The notes below the pieces were generated by a model. That model had not been told where the DNA came from. It did not search any database and saw nothing but the letters and a program-made list of their open reading frames with translations. Made by a program: the position numbers and the translations under genes. Of a DNA stretch of 64,000 nt, positions 17,587 through 27,138 are shown in pieces. Positions within the stretch are counted from its first letter, which is position 1. Every line of letters starts with the position of its first letter. This DNA comes from Phycisphaerae bacterium (lineage in GTDB: Bacteria > Planctomycetota > Phycisphaerae > Sedimentisphaerales > Sedimentisphaeraceae), in assembly GCA_027078365.1 (NCBI GenBank), contig JALWYQ010000010.1, positions 101,492 to 165,491 on the forward strand, given 5' to 3'.

Positions 17587-17623
17587 AGCCCCAATATCAG
17601 ATGACCGATATCGGGGCTTTTTT
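17587..17623. terminator. bidirectional rho-independent terminator (cheW / araB)
   Basis: AGCCCC-A-ATATC pairs with GATAT-C-GGGGCT (12-bp stem with a one-base mismatch), followed by TTTTTT. It sits between the convergent cheW and araB. Confidence 0.85.
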
Positions 17624-17649
17624 GTATTTTCAAGGCTAAAAGTAAATCA

Positions 17650-19335
17650 CTAAGCATGTGCTTGATCTTTTATTTCCAGCAAATCCTTCATCACATTTGA
17701 CATATCACACGAACTACCCTTAACGCCAAAACCATCGTGAAGTTGCATGTAGAGCTTAAAGAGTTTCTTATAAACCTCAACATTCTCTGCGATTGGCTTA
17801 TAAACGGTATCCTTCACAAAACAGATATCCTTCTGCGCATCAGTGCAACTGTCGTAACCACCGTTCTCACTACCTGCCACAACAGACGCAGCAATCGCAG
17901 CTCCAAGTGCGCATGTCTGACTTGAACTCGACACCTTCATCTGTCTGTTTGTAATATCTGCAAATATCTGCATCACCATAGGATTTTTCTCGGCAATACC
18001 ACCACAGACAACAATATCATCAATCGATACACCATACTCTTCAAAGCGATTTATGATTGATAATGCTCCAAATGCCGTCGCTTCAACAAGTGCGCGATAT
18101 ATCTCATGCGGCTTTGTGTGAAGAGTTTGACCTACTAGCAGTCCGGTTAATCTCTGATCTACAAGTATGGTTCTATTGCCATTGTTCCAATCTAGGTAGA
18201 GAAGCCCAGACTCTCCCGGTTTTAGCTTTTCTGCCTTTTGTGTTAGACTAACATGCGAACCTTCTTGATCGCCGCCCGGTTGAATTGAATTGACGAACCA
18301 ATTGTAGAGGTCTCCAACTGCAGATTGACCAGCCTCTAAACCATAAAACCCTGGCAAGATGGATCCTTCAACAATACCGCAGATACCTGGAATATCTTCG
18401 AGCTTGCTACCCAAATCTCCAACTACCATATCACAGCAACTCGTGCCCATTATCTTGACCATCGTTCCATCACCGATTCCAGAACCAACGGCGCCGAGAT
18501 GCGCATCAAAAGCTCCAACCGCTATCGGAATGCCTTCTTTTAAGCCAAGTTTGTCTGCCCATTCACCGCACAGCTTTCCAGCTTCGGTATCAACTGCATA
18601 CGCCTCACTGTATAGACGATCTCTTAACTCTCCAAGCTTTGGATCAAGCTTTGCAAGAAAATCTTTACTAGGCAAACCGCCCCACTCTTTGGAGAACATC
18701 GCCTTGTGACCAGCTGCGCAGACACTACGCTTTAGTGTCAGCGGATTTGTATCACCCGCCAAAACAGCAGGCAACCAGTCGCAATATTCCACCCAACTAA
18801 AAGCCGCATTAAATACAGCTTCATCGACGCGCAAGCAATGCAGAATCTTACTAAAGAACCATTCACTAGAATACACTCCTCCGCATTTGGCGAGATATTC
18901 TGGGTGCTCTTTTTTTGCAAGCTCAGTAATCTCACTCGCTTCGGCGAAAGATGTATGGTCTTTCCAAAGCCAAGCCATGGCGTTTGGATTATCTTTAAAC
19001 TCATCAGCAAAGGCAAGAGGTGTCCCATCTTTGTCCACTGCTAAAGGAGTCGAACCCGTTGTGTCTATTCCGATACCAATAATCTCATGCGCATCAAAAT
19101 CTGGCATCTTCTTCTTAGCATCGTTTATTGCAGCCGTTACGGTTACTTCGATTCCCTTTAGGTAATCGGCTGGGTTTTGCCTTGCAACGTTATGGTCTGA
19201 TGAATCTAGAATAATACCGTTTGTACCACTCTCGTATTCGTAAACTGCAACACCAAGTTCACGCCCATCTTTAACGTCAATAATCAAAGCTCTAACCGAG
19301 TTTGTTCCGTAGTCAAGCCCAATTGAATAAGGCAT
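17650..19335 (-). CDS. araB: ribulokinase
   Basis: FGGY-family kinase that phosphorylates L-ribulose at O5 in L-arabinose breakdown. It begins MPYSIGLDYGTNSVRALIID, the FGGY phosphate-binding strand. Other landmarks are IGIGIDTTGSTP, PIAVGAFDAHLGAVG with MGTSCCDM, and the C-terminal ATP-binding VVCGGIAEKNPMVMQIFADI. 561 residues matches bacterial AraB. Ribosome site GAAAGGGA. No araA, araD, transporter or regulator is adjacent. It is therefore a scattered pathway gene, or a relative acting on another ketopentose. Confidence 0.93.
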   Translation of the reverse strand: MPYSIGLDYGTNSVRALIIDVKDGRELGVAVYEYESGTNGIILDSSDHNVARQNPADYLKGIEVTVTAAINDAKKKMPDFDAHEIIGIGIDTTGSTPLAVDKDGTPLAFADEFKDNPNAMAWLWKDHTSFAEASEITELAKKEHPEYLAKCGGVYSSEWFFSKILHCLRVDEAVFNAAFSWVEYCDWLPAVLAGDTNPLTLKRSVCAAGHKAMFSKEWGGLPSKDFLAKLDPKLGELRDRLYSEAYAVDTEAGKLCGEWADKLGLKEGIPIAVGAFDAHLGAVGSGIGDGTMVKIMGTSCCDMVVGDLGSKLEDIPGICGIVEGSILPGFYGLEAGQSAVGDLYNWFVNSIQPGGDQEGSHVSLTQKAEKLKPGESGLLYLDWNNGNRTILVDQRLTGLLVGQTLHTKPHEIYRALVEATAFGALSIINRFEEYGVSIDDIVVCGGIAEKNPMVMQIFADITNRQMKVSSSSQTCALGAAIAASVVAGSENGGYDSCTDAQKDICFVKDTVYKPIAENVEVYKKLFKLYMQLHDGFGVKGSSCDMSNVMKDLLEIKDQAHA

Positions 19336-19442
19336 AGATATCCCTTTCTAATAGTTGCTCTATCTTAAAAAAATCCTTCTCATTATATTGATAAGCTACT
19401 GTCAAGACAACAATGAAAAGACGAAAAAAACTCCCCCTCCAA

Positions 19443-20342
19443 TCAACGAGCCCACCCAGAAGCTAAAAACGCCTTGGGCAGAGATTCTATTATATCCGTT
19501 GCAATAAGTGAGATCTCGCCGAAGTTTTCTCTGGCAACCTCTCCAGCTTTCGAATGCAGAAAAACTGCCGCTATCGAGGCGGACAATGCAGAGCGTTTTG
19601 TTGCGCTAAGTTTAAACTGCGCCCAAAGGGCTGCAACAATACCAGTTAAGACATCACCGCTACCAGCAGTTGCCATTGCTGGATTTGGTTTTCTATTGAT
19701 GTAGTAGTCTCCATCTGAAGCAACAATAGTCTCTGCAGATTTCAAAACCAGTGTTGTTTTAGTCGTAGCAGAAAACTTCAATGCTGCCTCTATTCTAGAC
19801 TCTGGCATAGGCTCTCTAAAAACACTATTCCAGAGCCTTCGAAACTCTCCCACATGAGGAGTTAAAATTAGGTTGCTTCTATTGCCTTTGTGCCAGCTTC
19901 TAATCTTTGATAGACAATTTAATCCATCAGCATCTAGTACCAAATCAATCCCATCTTGAGAGATTAACCATCTAAGAACCTCAACAACACTGCTAGAGAC
20001 ACCAATTCCAGGACCAAACGCCACAATATCGCAACGGTCAATCCTACCCTCAAGTTCAAAAATGGCGTTATATGCAATTTTACCGCCCTCGTCGCTAAGT
20101 GGAATTGTCATATAGGCTGGGTGAAAACCCGCAACAATCTGCCATATACTCTCAGCCGTAGCAATCTCTACTAGCCCTGCCCCGCTTCGCAATGTAGCTA
20201 AACCAGAGAGACATATTGCTCCACTTAGACCGACACTGCCACCAACGAGGAGTACTCTACCAAAAGTATTTTTATACGCATTAAGATCTCTTGCGCCAAG
20301 CCTTGGAATATCTTTAATTTCTGCCAACGGTCTAATCTCCAT
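19443..20342 (-). CDS. nnrD: ADP/ATP-dependent (S)-NAD(P)H-hydrate dehydratase
   Basis: Repairs damaged NADHX/NADPHX back to NAD(P)H. 299 residues, YjeF C-terminal (ribokinase-like) fold alone, without the NnrE epimerase domain it is often fused to. Motifs: GRVLLVGGSVGLSGAICLSGLATLRSGAGLV, VAFGPGIG, LVLDADGLN, ILTPHVGEF and the nucleotide-binding ATAGSGDVLTGIVAA. Divergent from kdsA with 89 bases between starts. The epimerase partner is not in the window. Confidence 0.94.
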   Translation of the reverse strand: MEIRPLAEIKDIPRLGARDLNAYKNTFGRVLLVGGSVGLSGAICLSGLATLRSGAGLVEIATAESIWQIVAGFHPAYMTIPLSDEGGKIAYNAIFELEGRIDRCDIVAFGPGIGVSSSVVEVLRWLISQDGIDLVLDADGLNCLSKIRSWHKGNRSNLILTPHVGEFRRLWNSVFREPMPESRIEAALKFSATTKTTLVLKSAETIVASDGDYYINRKPNPAMATAGSGDVLTGIVAALWAQFKLSATKRSALSASIAAVFLHSKAGEVARENFGEISLIATDIIESLPKAFLASGWAR

Positions 20343-20431
20343 CTATGAGGGTTTTTCGCTTGAACAAATACGCACTCCAAGTATATACTGACTTGCCACA
20401 TAGAACAATACTCAAAATAAAGGATACTCAA

Positions 20432-21253
20432 GTGAGCAATAATTTCAATATAGGCGATATCAAGGTTGGTTTGAACGAAGATATGTTTGTAATGGCAGGT
20501 CCGTGCGTAATAGAAGGTCTAGACAACTGCCTTGAAATAGCCGACTACCTACTCAAGCTGCGTGATAAAACTGGTGTTAAGTTTATCTTTAAAGCTAGCT
20601 TCGACAAGGCAAACCGCTCAAGCATCTCTAGCTATCGCGGGCCTGGAATCGAAAAGGGCTTAGAAATACTAGCGCAGGTAAAAGAAAAGACCGGATTATC
20701 TGTAATGACAGATGTTCACGAATCAAGCCAACCAGCCATCTGTGCAGAGGTAGTTGATTGTTTGCAGATTCCTGCTTTCCTTTGCAGACAAACAGATCTG
20801 CTAGTTGCCTGCGCAAAAACCAACAAGCCCGTTAGCGTTAAGAAAGGTCAATTCGTATCACCAGCAGAGATGAAGAACGTCGTTGAGAAATTAAAAGAAG
20901 GCGGCGCAGAGAAGATAATGCTCGCAGAAAGAGGAACTTTCTTTGGCTACAACAGACTCGTCAACGATATGGGTGGAATCGAGGATATGAAATCTCTTGG
21001 CTACCCTGTCATCTTCGATGCAACACACAGTACGCAGCAACCTGGCGGTTTGGGCAATGCTAGCGCAGGCGCTAGAGAAAAGGCTCCTATCTTGGCAAAG
21101 GCTGCAATCGCCGCTGGAGCAAATGCATTATTCCTAGAAGTTCACCCTCGCCCAGAAAAAGCAATGTGTGATGCGGCATGTGTAATGCCTGTTGAGTGGA
21201 TAGAAAAAACTGTTACTGACTGCAAAGCCATATTCGAGATTGTAAGAAAATAA
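20432..21253 (+). CDS. kdsA: 3-deoxy-8-phosphooctulonate synthase
   Basis: Condenses PEP and arabinose-5-phosphate to Kdo-8-phosphate for the LPS inner core. The GTG at 20432 is taken as the start: AAAGGA lies 8 bases upstream, and the resulting N-terminus SNNFNIGDIKVG...MAGPCVIEG matches the family. An upstream ATG at 20345 would add 29 unrelated residues. Core motifs: FKASFDKANRSS, VMTDVHE, QIPAFLCRQTDLL, KKGQFVSP, ERGTFFGYNRLVND and FDATHSTQQPGG. 273 residues. Its presence argues for a lipopolysaccharide outer membrane. It overlaps the radical SAM gene by one base (TAATG). Confidence 0.96.
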   Translation: MSNNFNIGDIKVGLNEDMFVMAGPCVIEGLDNCLEIADYLLKLRDKTGVKFIFKASFDKANRSSISSYRGPGIEKGLEILAQVKEKTGLSVMTDVHESSQPAICAEVVDCLQIPAFLCRQTDLLVACAKTNKPVSVKKGQFVSPAEMKNVVEKLKEGGAEKIMLAERGTFFGYNRLVNDMGGIEDMKSLGYPVIFDATHSTQQPGGLGNASAGAREKAPILAKAAIAAGANALFLEVHPRPEKAMCDAACVMPVEWIEKTVTDCKAIFEIVRK

Positions 21254-22200
21254 TGGATAAAAAAACGAATCACATCTTTGGACCGGTACCATCTAGAAGA
21301 CTCGGCTACAGTCTCGGTCTTGATATCATACCGATGAAATCATGTACACAAAACTGCGTGTACTGCCAGCTCGGCTTAGATGCCCCAACAACAGAGACCC
21401 TCTCTGATTTTGTAGATATTGACGAGGTTGTTGCCGAACTAAAAAATAAACTCAAAAGTTGCGACAGGATTGACTACATAACATTAAGCGGTAGCGGAGA
21501 GCCAACCCTGCATAGCAAACTCGGCGAGCTTATCGAAAAAATCAAATCAATCTGCGACATTCCCGTGGCAGTAATAACAAATGGCTCTCTGCTTTGGAAT
21601 AAAAAGGTTGCAGCAGCCTTGTCGAAAGCAGATGTTATACTACCATCACTTGATGCGGGTGATGAAGAAACATTCAAGGATATCAACAGGCCAAACAGTA
21701 ACATCTCGTTTGACAAATTCGTGCAGGGAATGATTGATTTCTCAGCGAGTTACAACGGAAAAATTTGGCTAGAGATTTTCCTAATCAAAAACAGAAACAC
21801 CTCAGACGAACAAATTGAAAAGATGATTTCTATCATAGATAAAATCAACCCCGACAAAATACAGCTCAACACGGCAGTCAGACCAACGGTAGAAGAAGGT
21901 GTCGAGATGGTATCTTCGAGTGAGTTAGAAAGAATCGCTAAGAAAATCGCAAGAGGTGCCGAAGTTATCGCTGATTTCTCAAAGAAAAATCTCACATCGT
22001 CAAACGCAGACATTGAAACCAATATTTTAGAGATGGTTAAAAGACATCCCTGCAGCGCAGATGATATCGTTGCAACACTTGGAATAGAAAAAGCAGAAGT
22101 GGAATCCATAACAGAGAGGCTTTGCGCAAACGGTAAACTTGTTGGGAAAAAGAGAAGCAATGCTACATTCTTCTCAATACCAGTAGATAATCTAAAGTAA
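21253..22200 (+). CDS. radical SAM protein (COG0731-like Fe-S oxidoreductase)
   Basis: Radical SAM enzyme with the 4Fe-4S cysteines in CTQNCVYC (about residues 32-39), preceded by FGPVPSRRLGYSLGLD, a segment typical of the COG0731 group related to the wybutosine enzyme. SAM-binding GSGEP (TLSGSGEPTLHS) follows. The C-terminal about 70 residues (TNILEMVKRHPCSADDIVATLG) look like a winged-helix domain. The reaction of bacterial members is not established. It overlaps kdsA and the pseudouridine synthase gene by one base each (TAATG), so the three genes are translationally coupled. Confidence 0.82.
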   Translation: MDKKTNHIFGPVPSRRLGYSLGLDIIPMKSCTQNCVYCQLGLDAPTTETLSDFVDIDEVVAELKNKLKSCDRIDYITLSGSGEPTLHSKLGELIEKIKSICDIPVAVITNGSLLWNKKVAAALSKADVILPSLDAGDEETFKDINRPNSNISFDKFVQGMIDFSASYNGKIWLEIFLIKNRNTSDEQIEKMISIIDKINPDKIQLNTAVRPTVEEGVEMVSSSELERIAKKIARGAEVIADFSKKNLTSSNADIETNILEMVKRHPCSADDIVATLGIEKAEVESITERLCANGKLVGKKRSNATFFSIPVDNLK

Positions 22201-23186
22201 TGGCACGTTTTAATCACAACGAGTTTAGAGCTGGTGAGTATCTTAAGATAACCGTCAGCGGCAATTACAAATCGATTAGACTAGACAACTATCTCTGCGC
22301 AAGATTTGGTAATCTTAGCCGCGCAAAGATGCAGCGAATCATAAAGGCTCAAGACATACTGGTTAATTCCATTAAATCAAAACCATCAAGAAAGCTTCGA
22401 GGTGGCGACGTAATAGAATTTTATTTGCCAGATAGAGAATTAGTAGCTGACGATTTACCAATAGATATAATCGCAGAAGATGATGCATTAGTCGTAGTCA
22501 ACAAGCAACCGGGAATAATAATACATCCCGCAAGGGGAAATCCGAGAGCAACTTTACTAAACGCTCTACTACATCACGCTACAACAAATTTCTCTGAGAA
22601 AAATCAATACAAACCAATGGTCGTACATCGACTCGATAAAGAAACAAGTGGAACCGTAGTATTTGCAAAAAGCCCTCAGTACGCCCAAATACTAGCCGAA
22701 CAATTTGCAAGTAGAGAGACACAAAAAATATATCTTGCTCTAGTGCATGGGAAATTGCCACAAAAGACTGGCAAAATCGAAGAACCGTTAATGCAACACC
22801 CCAGCGCAGAGCGGCAAGTTGTCTCAGAAAACGGAAAATACGCACTTAGCCTATGGGATGTTATTGAAGAATACGAAGAATTCTCTCTTGTGAAGGTAAT
22901 TTTAAAAACTGGCAGAACCCATCAGATAAGATGCCACCTATCCCATATAGGTAACCCCATTGTTGCAGATACTCTATATGGCGGAAAAAAAATTAAGAGT
23001 ACAGGTCAAGAATTGCAAATGTCATCTAGCCTAGATAGAGTAGCACTTCACTCTTGGCAACTTAAGTTTGCTCATCCAGTAACAAATAAGGACGTAGAGT
23101 ACATAAGCCCTTTACCAAAAGACATTTACTCTTTCTGCAAAACTCTAGAGAACCCTAAATATTCATTTGATTTAAAGGCCCTCTAG
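22200..23186 (+). CDS. RluA/RluD-family rRNA pseudouridine synthase
   Basis: 328 residues: N-terminal S4 RNA-binding domain (about 20-85: IRLDNYLCARFGNLSRAKMQRII) then the RluA catalytic domain with the Asp-bearing motif VHRLDKETSGTVVFAKS. IDIIAEDDALVVVNKQPGIIIHPA precedes it, and the RTHQIRCHLSHIGNPIVADTLYGG stretch follows. RluD modifies 23S rRNA positions 1911/1915/1917 in E. coli; S4-bearing members are usually of this type, but the exact target here is inferred. Last gene of the kdsA operon. Confidence 0.9.
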   Translation: MARFNHNEFRAGEYLKITVSGNYKSIRLDNYLCARFGNLSRAKMQRIIKAQDILVNSIKSKPSRKLRGGDVIEFYLPDRELVADDLPIDIIAEDDALVVVNKQPGIIIHPARGNPRATLLNALLHHATTNFSEKNQYKPMVVHRLDKETSGTVVFAKSPQYAQILAEQFASRETQKIYLALVHGKLPQKTGKIEEPLMQHPSAERQVVSENGKYALSLWDVIEEYEEFSLVKVILKTGRTHQIRCHLSHIGNPIVADTLYGGKKIKSTGQELQMSSSLDRVALHSWQLKFAHPVTNKDVEYISPLPKDIYSFCKTLENPKYSFDLKAL

Positions 23187-23323
23187 CAACACACGACTAC
23201 TCATTTCTAAGCACCTTTAACTACAGAGCATTTCTAAAAAAGGTGGTTTGTACTCATAATTATCTGCACACACTCCAACACAACTCGTATATCTCTGTAG
23301 CAATAGTACAAGGGAGAATAATT

Positions 23324-24067
23324 ATGAATAAAACGGAAAAATTAACACTACTGTTAAAGAGAGTAAGCCAAAGAGAGAATGTGTTAGATCTCGATAAATC
23401 AGAGCTGACTTTTCTATCTAGATTAGCCCCGCTTGATTTAGCCGAAGCGCAAGGCAGATTAATAGAATCTGGGATTGCCGTTAGCGACCTTTACGAAATG
23501 TTTGATAAGTTTAGCGATTCCGGCGTTATTGCAAATCAAGTAGAGTTAATGAGAAAAAAACTCTCTAGCAATCACGTTATGCGATACCTCCTATTAGAGC
23601 ATGAATATAGCCTTGCAGTAATTGAAGACTTAAAAGAAGCATGCTGCGAGATAATCAAACTTGACAAGATTAAAACAAGCTCTACTCAATACCGCAGAAT
23701 ATACGAGGCAACTAGAATGCTAGCGCTAGCTAAGTTGCATATGGACTTTGAAGATGATGTGCTATATCCAGCAGTAAAGGATTGTTCTAAAATAAACTTC
23801 TTCGAAAATGTTAAAGCAGAACATATCTATCTAAACATAGCAGCTCAAGATTTGTTTATGTTAGTTAGCGATATTGAGAGTTACAGAACTAACGACTTCA
23901 AGATAAATATATCTTCAACTGTTGAATATCTTTGCCCGGCGATAAAAGAACACATATATATTGAAAACAGCATAATCTACCCAATAATATTAGAGTCATG
24001 CAAAGACCAAAATCTATGGAAATACCTAAAGGATCTGCGCAGCGACATGGGATACTCTATAGTCTAA
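23324..24067 (+). CDS. hemerythrin/HHE-like (DUF438-type) protein
   Basis: 247-residue cytosolic protein. The C-terminal two thirds read as a hemerythrin-like four-helix bundle with iron-ligand-type motifs: LLLEHEYSL, LHMDFEDDVLYPAV (H-x3-E), AEHIYLN and KEHIYIENSIIYPI (H-x3-E). The N-terminal 85 residues (LTLLLKRV..., LSRLAPLDLAEAQGRLIESG) resemble the DUF438 region that precedes such bundles. Such proteins bind O2 or NO, or sense iron; the role here is not known. The start at 23324 is chosen for GGGAGA 9 bases upstream. It precedes the convergent FixLJ-like pair, which might sense oxygen or redox. Confidence 0.7.
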   Translation: MNKTEKLTLLLKRVSQRENVLDLDKSELTFLSRLAPLDLAEAQGRLIESGIAVSDLYEMFDKFSDSGVIANQVELMRKKLSSNHVMRYLLLEHEYSLAVIEDLKEACCEIIKLDKIKTSSTQYRRIYEATRMLALAKLHMDFEDDVLYPAVKDCSKINFFENVKAEHIYLNIAAQDLFMLVSDIESYRTNDFKINISSTVEYLCPAIKEHIYIENSIIYPIILESCKDQNLWKYLKDLRSDMGYSIV

Positions 24068-24122
24068 ATAAAAGACTTTATTTACTTGTTTGATAAATCT
24101 CTTTAGGACGCTTCGAAAAAAG

Positions 24123-24719
24123 TTAATCTATCTGAATTCCCATCTTTAAAGCGGTTCTCACAAGCTCAGCGGCATTATCAACGTTGAGCTTTCTCATTAT
24201 TCTGTGCCTGTGATTTTCGATCGTACGAACACTTCTAGATAGTATTGCTGCCATCTGTTTGTTACTGTGACCGTCGCAGATAAGAGAGAGGATTCTCAGT
24301 TCAGAAGGAGTGAGTGCCTTATCTCCCTGCCCGTCTGGGCCGTAAGAGATACTAAGTGCTGATTCAACAATTGGAATAAAGGTCTCTTCGTCTAGAGGTT
24401 TTTCAATGAAGTCTATCGCACCAGCCTTAACTGCTTCAACTGCCATTGGTATATCTCCATAGCCAGTAATAATTAACACCGGAAGTTGTGGTCTTACTTT
24501 CTTAACCTCATGCAACAGTGTCATTCCATCCATACCCGGCATGTTGACATCAGTAATCAAGAGTCCGCAATCGTTACGTACAATGTTGGTTAAACACTCT
24601 CTCGCGTCGGCAAACTTGGTAACCTTGCAACCGATATCCTTTAGCGAATTACCAAGAACCTTTAAAATCGCTGGCTCATCATCCACGAGAAAAACTTTTT
24701 TGATTTGACGTCTTGTCAT
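24123..24719 (-). CDS. FixJ/NarL-type response regulator
   Basis: 198 residues: receiver domain (VFLVDDEPAILK, phospho-acceptor Asp in LLITDVNMPGMDG, VLIITGYGDIPMAVEAVKAGAIDFIEKP) and a LuxR/FixJ helix-turn-helix (LTPSELRILSLICDGHSNKQMA, RTIENHRHRIMRKL). The receiver-GerE pairing with the GDIPMAVEAVKAGA signature is FixJ-like. The start at the ATG at 24719 is favoured because the codons before it contain the ribosome site GGGAGGT; an ATG at 24734 would lie inside that region. Directly follows and is co-transcribed with the sensor kinase. Confidence 0.93.
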   Translation of the reverse strand: MTRRQIKKVFLVDDEPAILKVLGNSLKDIGCKVTKFADARECLTNIVRNDCGLLITDVNMPGMDGMTLLHEVKKVRPQLPVLIITGYGDIPMAVEAVKAGAIDFIEKPLDEETFIPIVESALSISYGPDGQGDKALTPSELRILSLICDGHSNKQMAAILSRSVRTIENHRHRIMRKLNVDNAAELVRTALKMGIQID

Positions 24720-24736
24720 AATCTTACCTCCCATTT

Positions 24737-26848
24737 CTAGTCAGCTTTTACAGGAAAATTAACCTCAAAGCAAGTACCAACTCCGAGTTCAGACTCTACC
24801 TCAATCTTGCCTCCTCTACCTTCAAGCAAATCTTTAACGATAGAAAGACCAAGCCCAGTGCCATCCTTGGCTGATTTTGTCGTAAAGAAAGGCTCAAATA
24901 TTTTAGGCAGATTCTCTCTTTCAATACCTCGACAGTTGTCTTTAAAGAGAATCTTAACATTACCACCAGACTTGCAAGCAGATATAGTGATAGTGTTTGC
25001 CTTGCCAGGGACTGCCGCCTGAATGGCATTTTGAATTATAATGAAAAATATTTGATCAAGCTCTCCTTTGTTCGCCAATATTGGCGGCAATTTCGAGAAA
25101 CCCTGCGTTTTAATAGAAACTCCAGATTTTTTTGCCAAAGGTAAAAGAGCTGCCACAATCTTGTCTAAGTTTTTCTTAAGATTAATCTGAGCTGTCTCGT
25201 ATCTAGGCATCTTTCTAGCAAACTCTCTAAAACGTTGCACAATCTTTGTTGCATTGTCCAATTCAGAGAGACTATCACTCAAATTTTCTATAGCTACATC
25301 ATCTCTTGGCTTGGCTTTTTTAAGCCTGCGCAAGCTCTGCTGTGTCAGTAACCTAAGAACCGTAAGCGGTTGATTAAGTTCGTGCGCAACTGTTGCCCCA
25401 AGAACACCAAGCGATGCAAGTTGCTCCGTACGCATCATTTTTTCTCGATATACATTTAGCTCATTTTTGATGGTTTCGCTTTCCGTTATATCTCGAGATA
25501 TAATTGCAACTGCAAAAACACTACCATCTTGGGCTAGTAGAGGTGTAAGTGTAGAGTCTACCCATTCTTCTTTGGAGCCTTCACATATGTGGTCATGTAC
25601 ATGGAGAATTTCTGCTGATTTTGAAACTTGGACAACTCTATCACGCCAGAGTAGTGCGACATCGGTAGCATCACTGAAGATCTCCGTGTATTTTTTGCCA
25701 AATACAGCTTCTCTTTCTTTATTTATATGGTTAAGAGCTGCCCCATTTGCATATAAAAGGTTACCTGTTTTACTCCAAATAAAAATTCTATCATCCGTAG
25801 ATTCAAAAACAGCTCGGAATCGTTCTTCACTTCTGCGCAAACGGTTTTGGACCTCATATCTCGAGAGCACATTTGATAAAATCTCTGCCGCCAATTTAAA
25901 TAGATTTAAGGTTTCAAGCCCCCACCTCTTATACTCATACATCGATTCAAAACCAAGAAATCCCGTTAATCGGCTATCTCGTGTCATTGGAACTAACAGC
26001 ATCGTCTTGGTATCTTCTCGCTTCAAAAGGCCGCTAAGCATTTCATCGCCAACATTTTTATCGCTGTGAATCAAGAGAGTTTCAAGGTTAATGAGCTTAG
26101 ATGACACATTCGGAAGATCGCTAATCTTAATGGATTTAAGATCGCTCTGGAGGGGTCCAAACTCCTGCTGATACCACTCAATCTTTAACTCAACAATATT
26201 GTCATCCACTAACTCGTACAAAAAAGCCCTGTCCATACCTGCAAACTCTGAGATTGCCTTGAGCGTCTCACATATGCCAGTTACAATCTGCTCGGAAGGT
26301 AGATTGATGAAATATGTACTCATATTCATCAAGATACTCTCAAATCTCATACGAAATTCTGAAAGTTGCAAGGCTTGATGCTCTTTGGATTTATCCTTAA
26401 CATAGCAAACAGCACTAACAGTAGCATCATCATTGACTATGGCAGATATGTTAATCTCAAAGAAGATAATATCGCTGCCATTTAAGACTCTCTCATAATA
26501 CGTTAGCGATTCTGCCTCTGCTAACACATACTCAATAGACTGAAAGAATCTATTGCGAGACAGTGATGTTACTCCAAAAAACCATTCAAAATCATTTTGT
26601 CGCCGTGATTGGCCAGCCCAACTCTTAAGCAATTCCTTGCTAATCCAAGAATCAACAATATCCATGTTCTCATTGACAAGAAGAACCACAGTATCCTGTA
26701 TCGAATCTAAGATTGCGTTAAATGTCTTTTCGTTGATATGGGTTGGCGTACGTGGGGACCTCGAATCTAGCGACTCGCAAGAAGAATCACTCCGACTAGC
26801 TTCTAAATTTGGCGATTGACTCTGATTAGAAGTTTTTTCTAACATCAA
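24737..26848 (-). CDS. PAS-GAF-PAS sensor histidine kinase
   Basis: 703-residue kinase without visible transmembrane segments, so probably cytosolic. Order: charged leader (1-35), PAS-like (about 38-155), GAF (about 170-330, LLVPMTRDSRLTGFLGFES), PAS (about 337-455, FRAVFESTDDRIFIWSKTGNLLYAN), HisKA with the phospho-acceptor in VAHELNQPLTVLRL (His about 485), then HATPase_c (N box FFIIIQNAIQAA, G1 FKDNCRGI, F box FEPFFTTK, G2 DGTGLGLSIVKDLL). The HELNQPL box is typical of FixL and DctB-type kinases. The PAS domains lack an obvious heme His that I can assign, so the ligand is unknown. Partner: the FixJ-like regulator 17 bases downstream. Confidence 0.93.
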   Translation of the reverse strand: MMLEKTSNQSQSPNLEASRSDSSCESLDSRSPRTPTHINEKTFNAILDSIQDTVVLLVNENMDIVDSWISKELLKSWAGQSRRQNDFEWFFGVTSLSRNRFFQSIEYVLAEAESLTYYERVLNGSDIIFFEINISAIVNDDATVSAVCYVKDKSKEHQALQLSEFRMRFESILMNMSTYFINLPSEQIVTGICETLKAISEFAGMDRAFLYELVDDNIVELKIEWYQQEFGPLQSDLKSIKISDLPNVSSKLINLETLLIHSDKNVGDEMLSGLLKREDTKTMLLVPMTRDSRLTGFLGFESMYEYKRWGLETLNLFKLAAEILSNVLSRYEVQNRLRRSEERFRAVFESTDDRIFIWSKTGNLLYANGAALNHINKEREAVFGKKYTEIFSDATDVALLWRDRVVQVSKSAEILHVHDHICEGSKEEWVDSTLTPLLAQDGSVFAVAIISRDITESETIKNELNVYREKMMRTEQLASLGVLGATVAHELNQPLTVLRLLTQQSLRRLKKAKPRDDVAIENLSDSLSELDNATKIVQRFREFARKMPRYETAQINLKKNLDKIVAALLPLAKKSGVSIKTQGFSKLPPILANKGELDQIFFIIIQNAIQAAVPGKANTITISACKSGGNVKILFKDNCRGIERENLPKIFEPFFTTKSAKDGTGLGLSIVKDLLEGRGGKIEVESELGVGTCFEVNFPVKAD

Positions 26849-27138
26849 TACCTCTACAAACTCTTTTTTTCATTACAACGACCTCACTAGGGTTGCAATA
26901 TTGACCCAGTTATTCTACCCTCAAGTAGCACCATCTGCAAACCAATTATACACCCAAAGAATCTCGAAACAGTGGGAAGCTTTGCCAAGACAATTGCGAG
27001 TTCAGAAATTTCATTATTTTACCGTCAAAGTTTTGATGAATTGCCATTGAAATGGTTGTTTTTGAGATTTATTTTTAATAACATGGTAGATATTGCCGAA
27101 GCAGTATGTACAAAACCGTGTGTTATATGGAGATTCCA

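Noticed and set aside
25467..26069. 200-codon plus-strand frame inside the sensor kinase
   Set aside because: Ser/Leu-rich antisense shadow; the opposite strand has complete kinase motifs.
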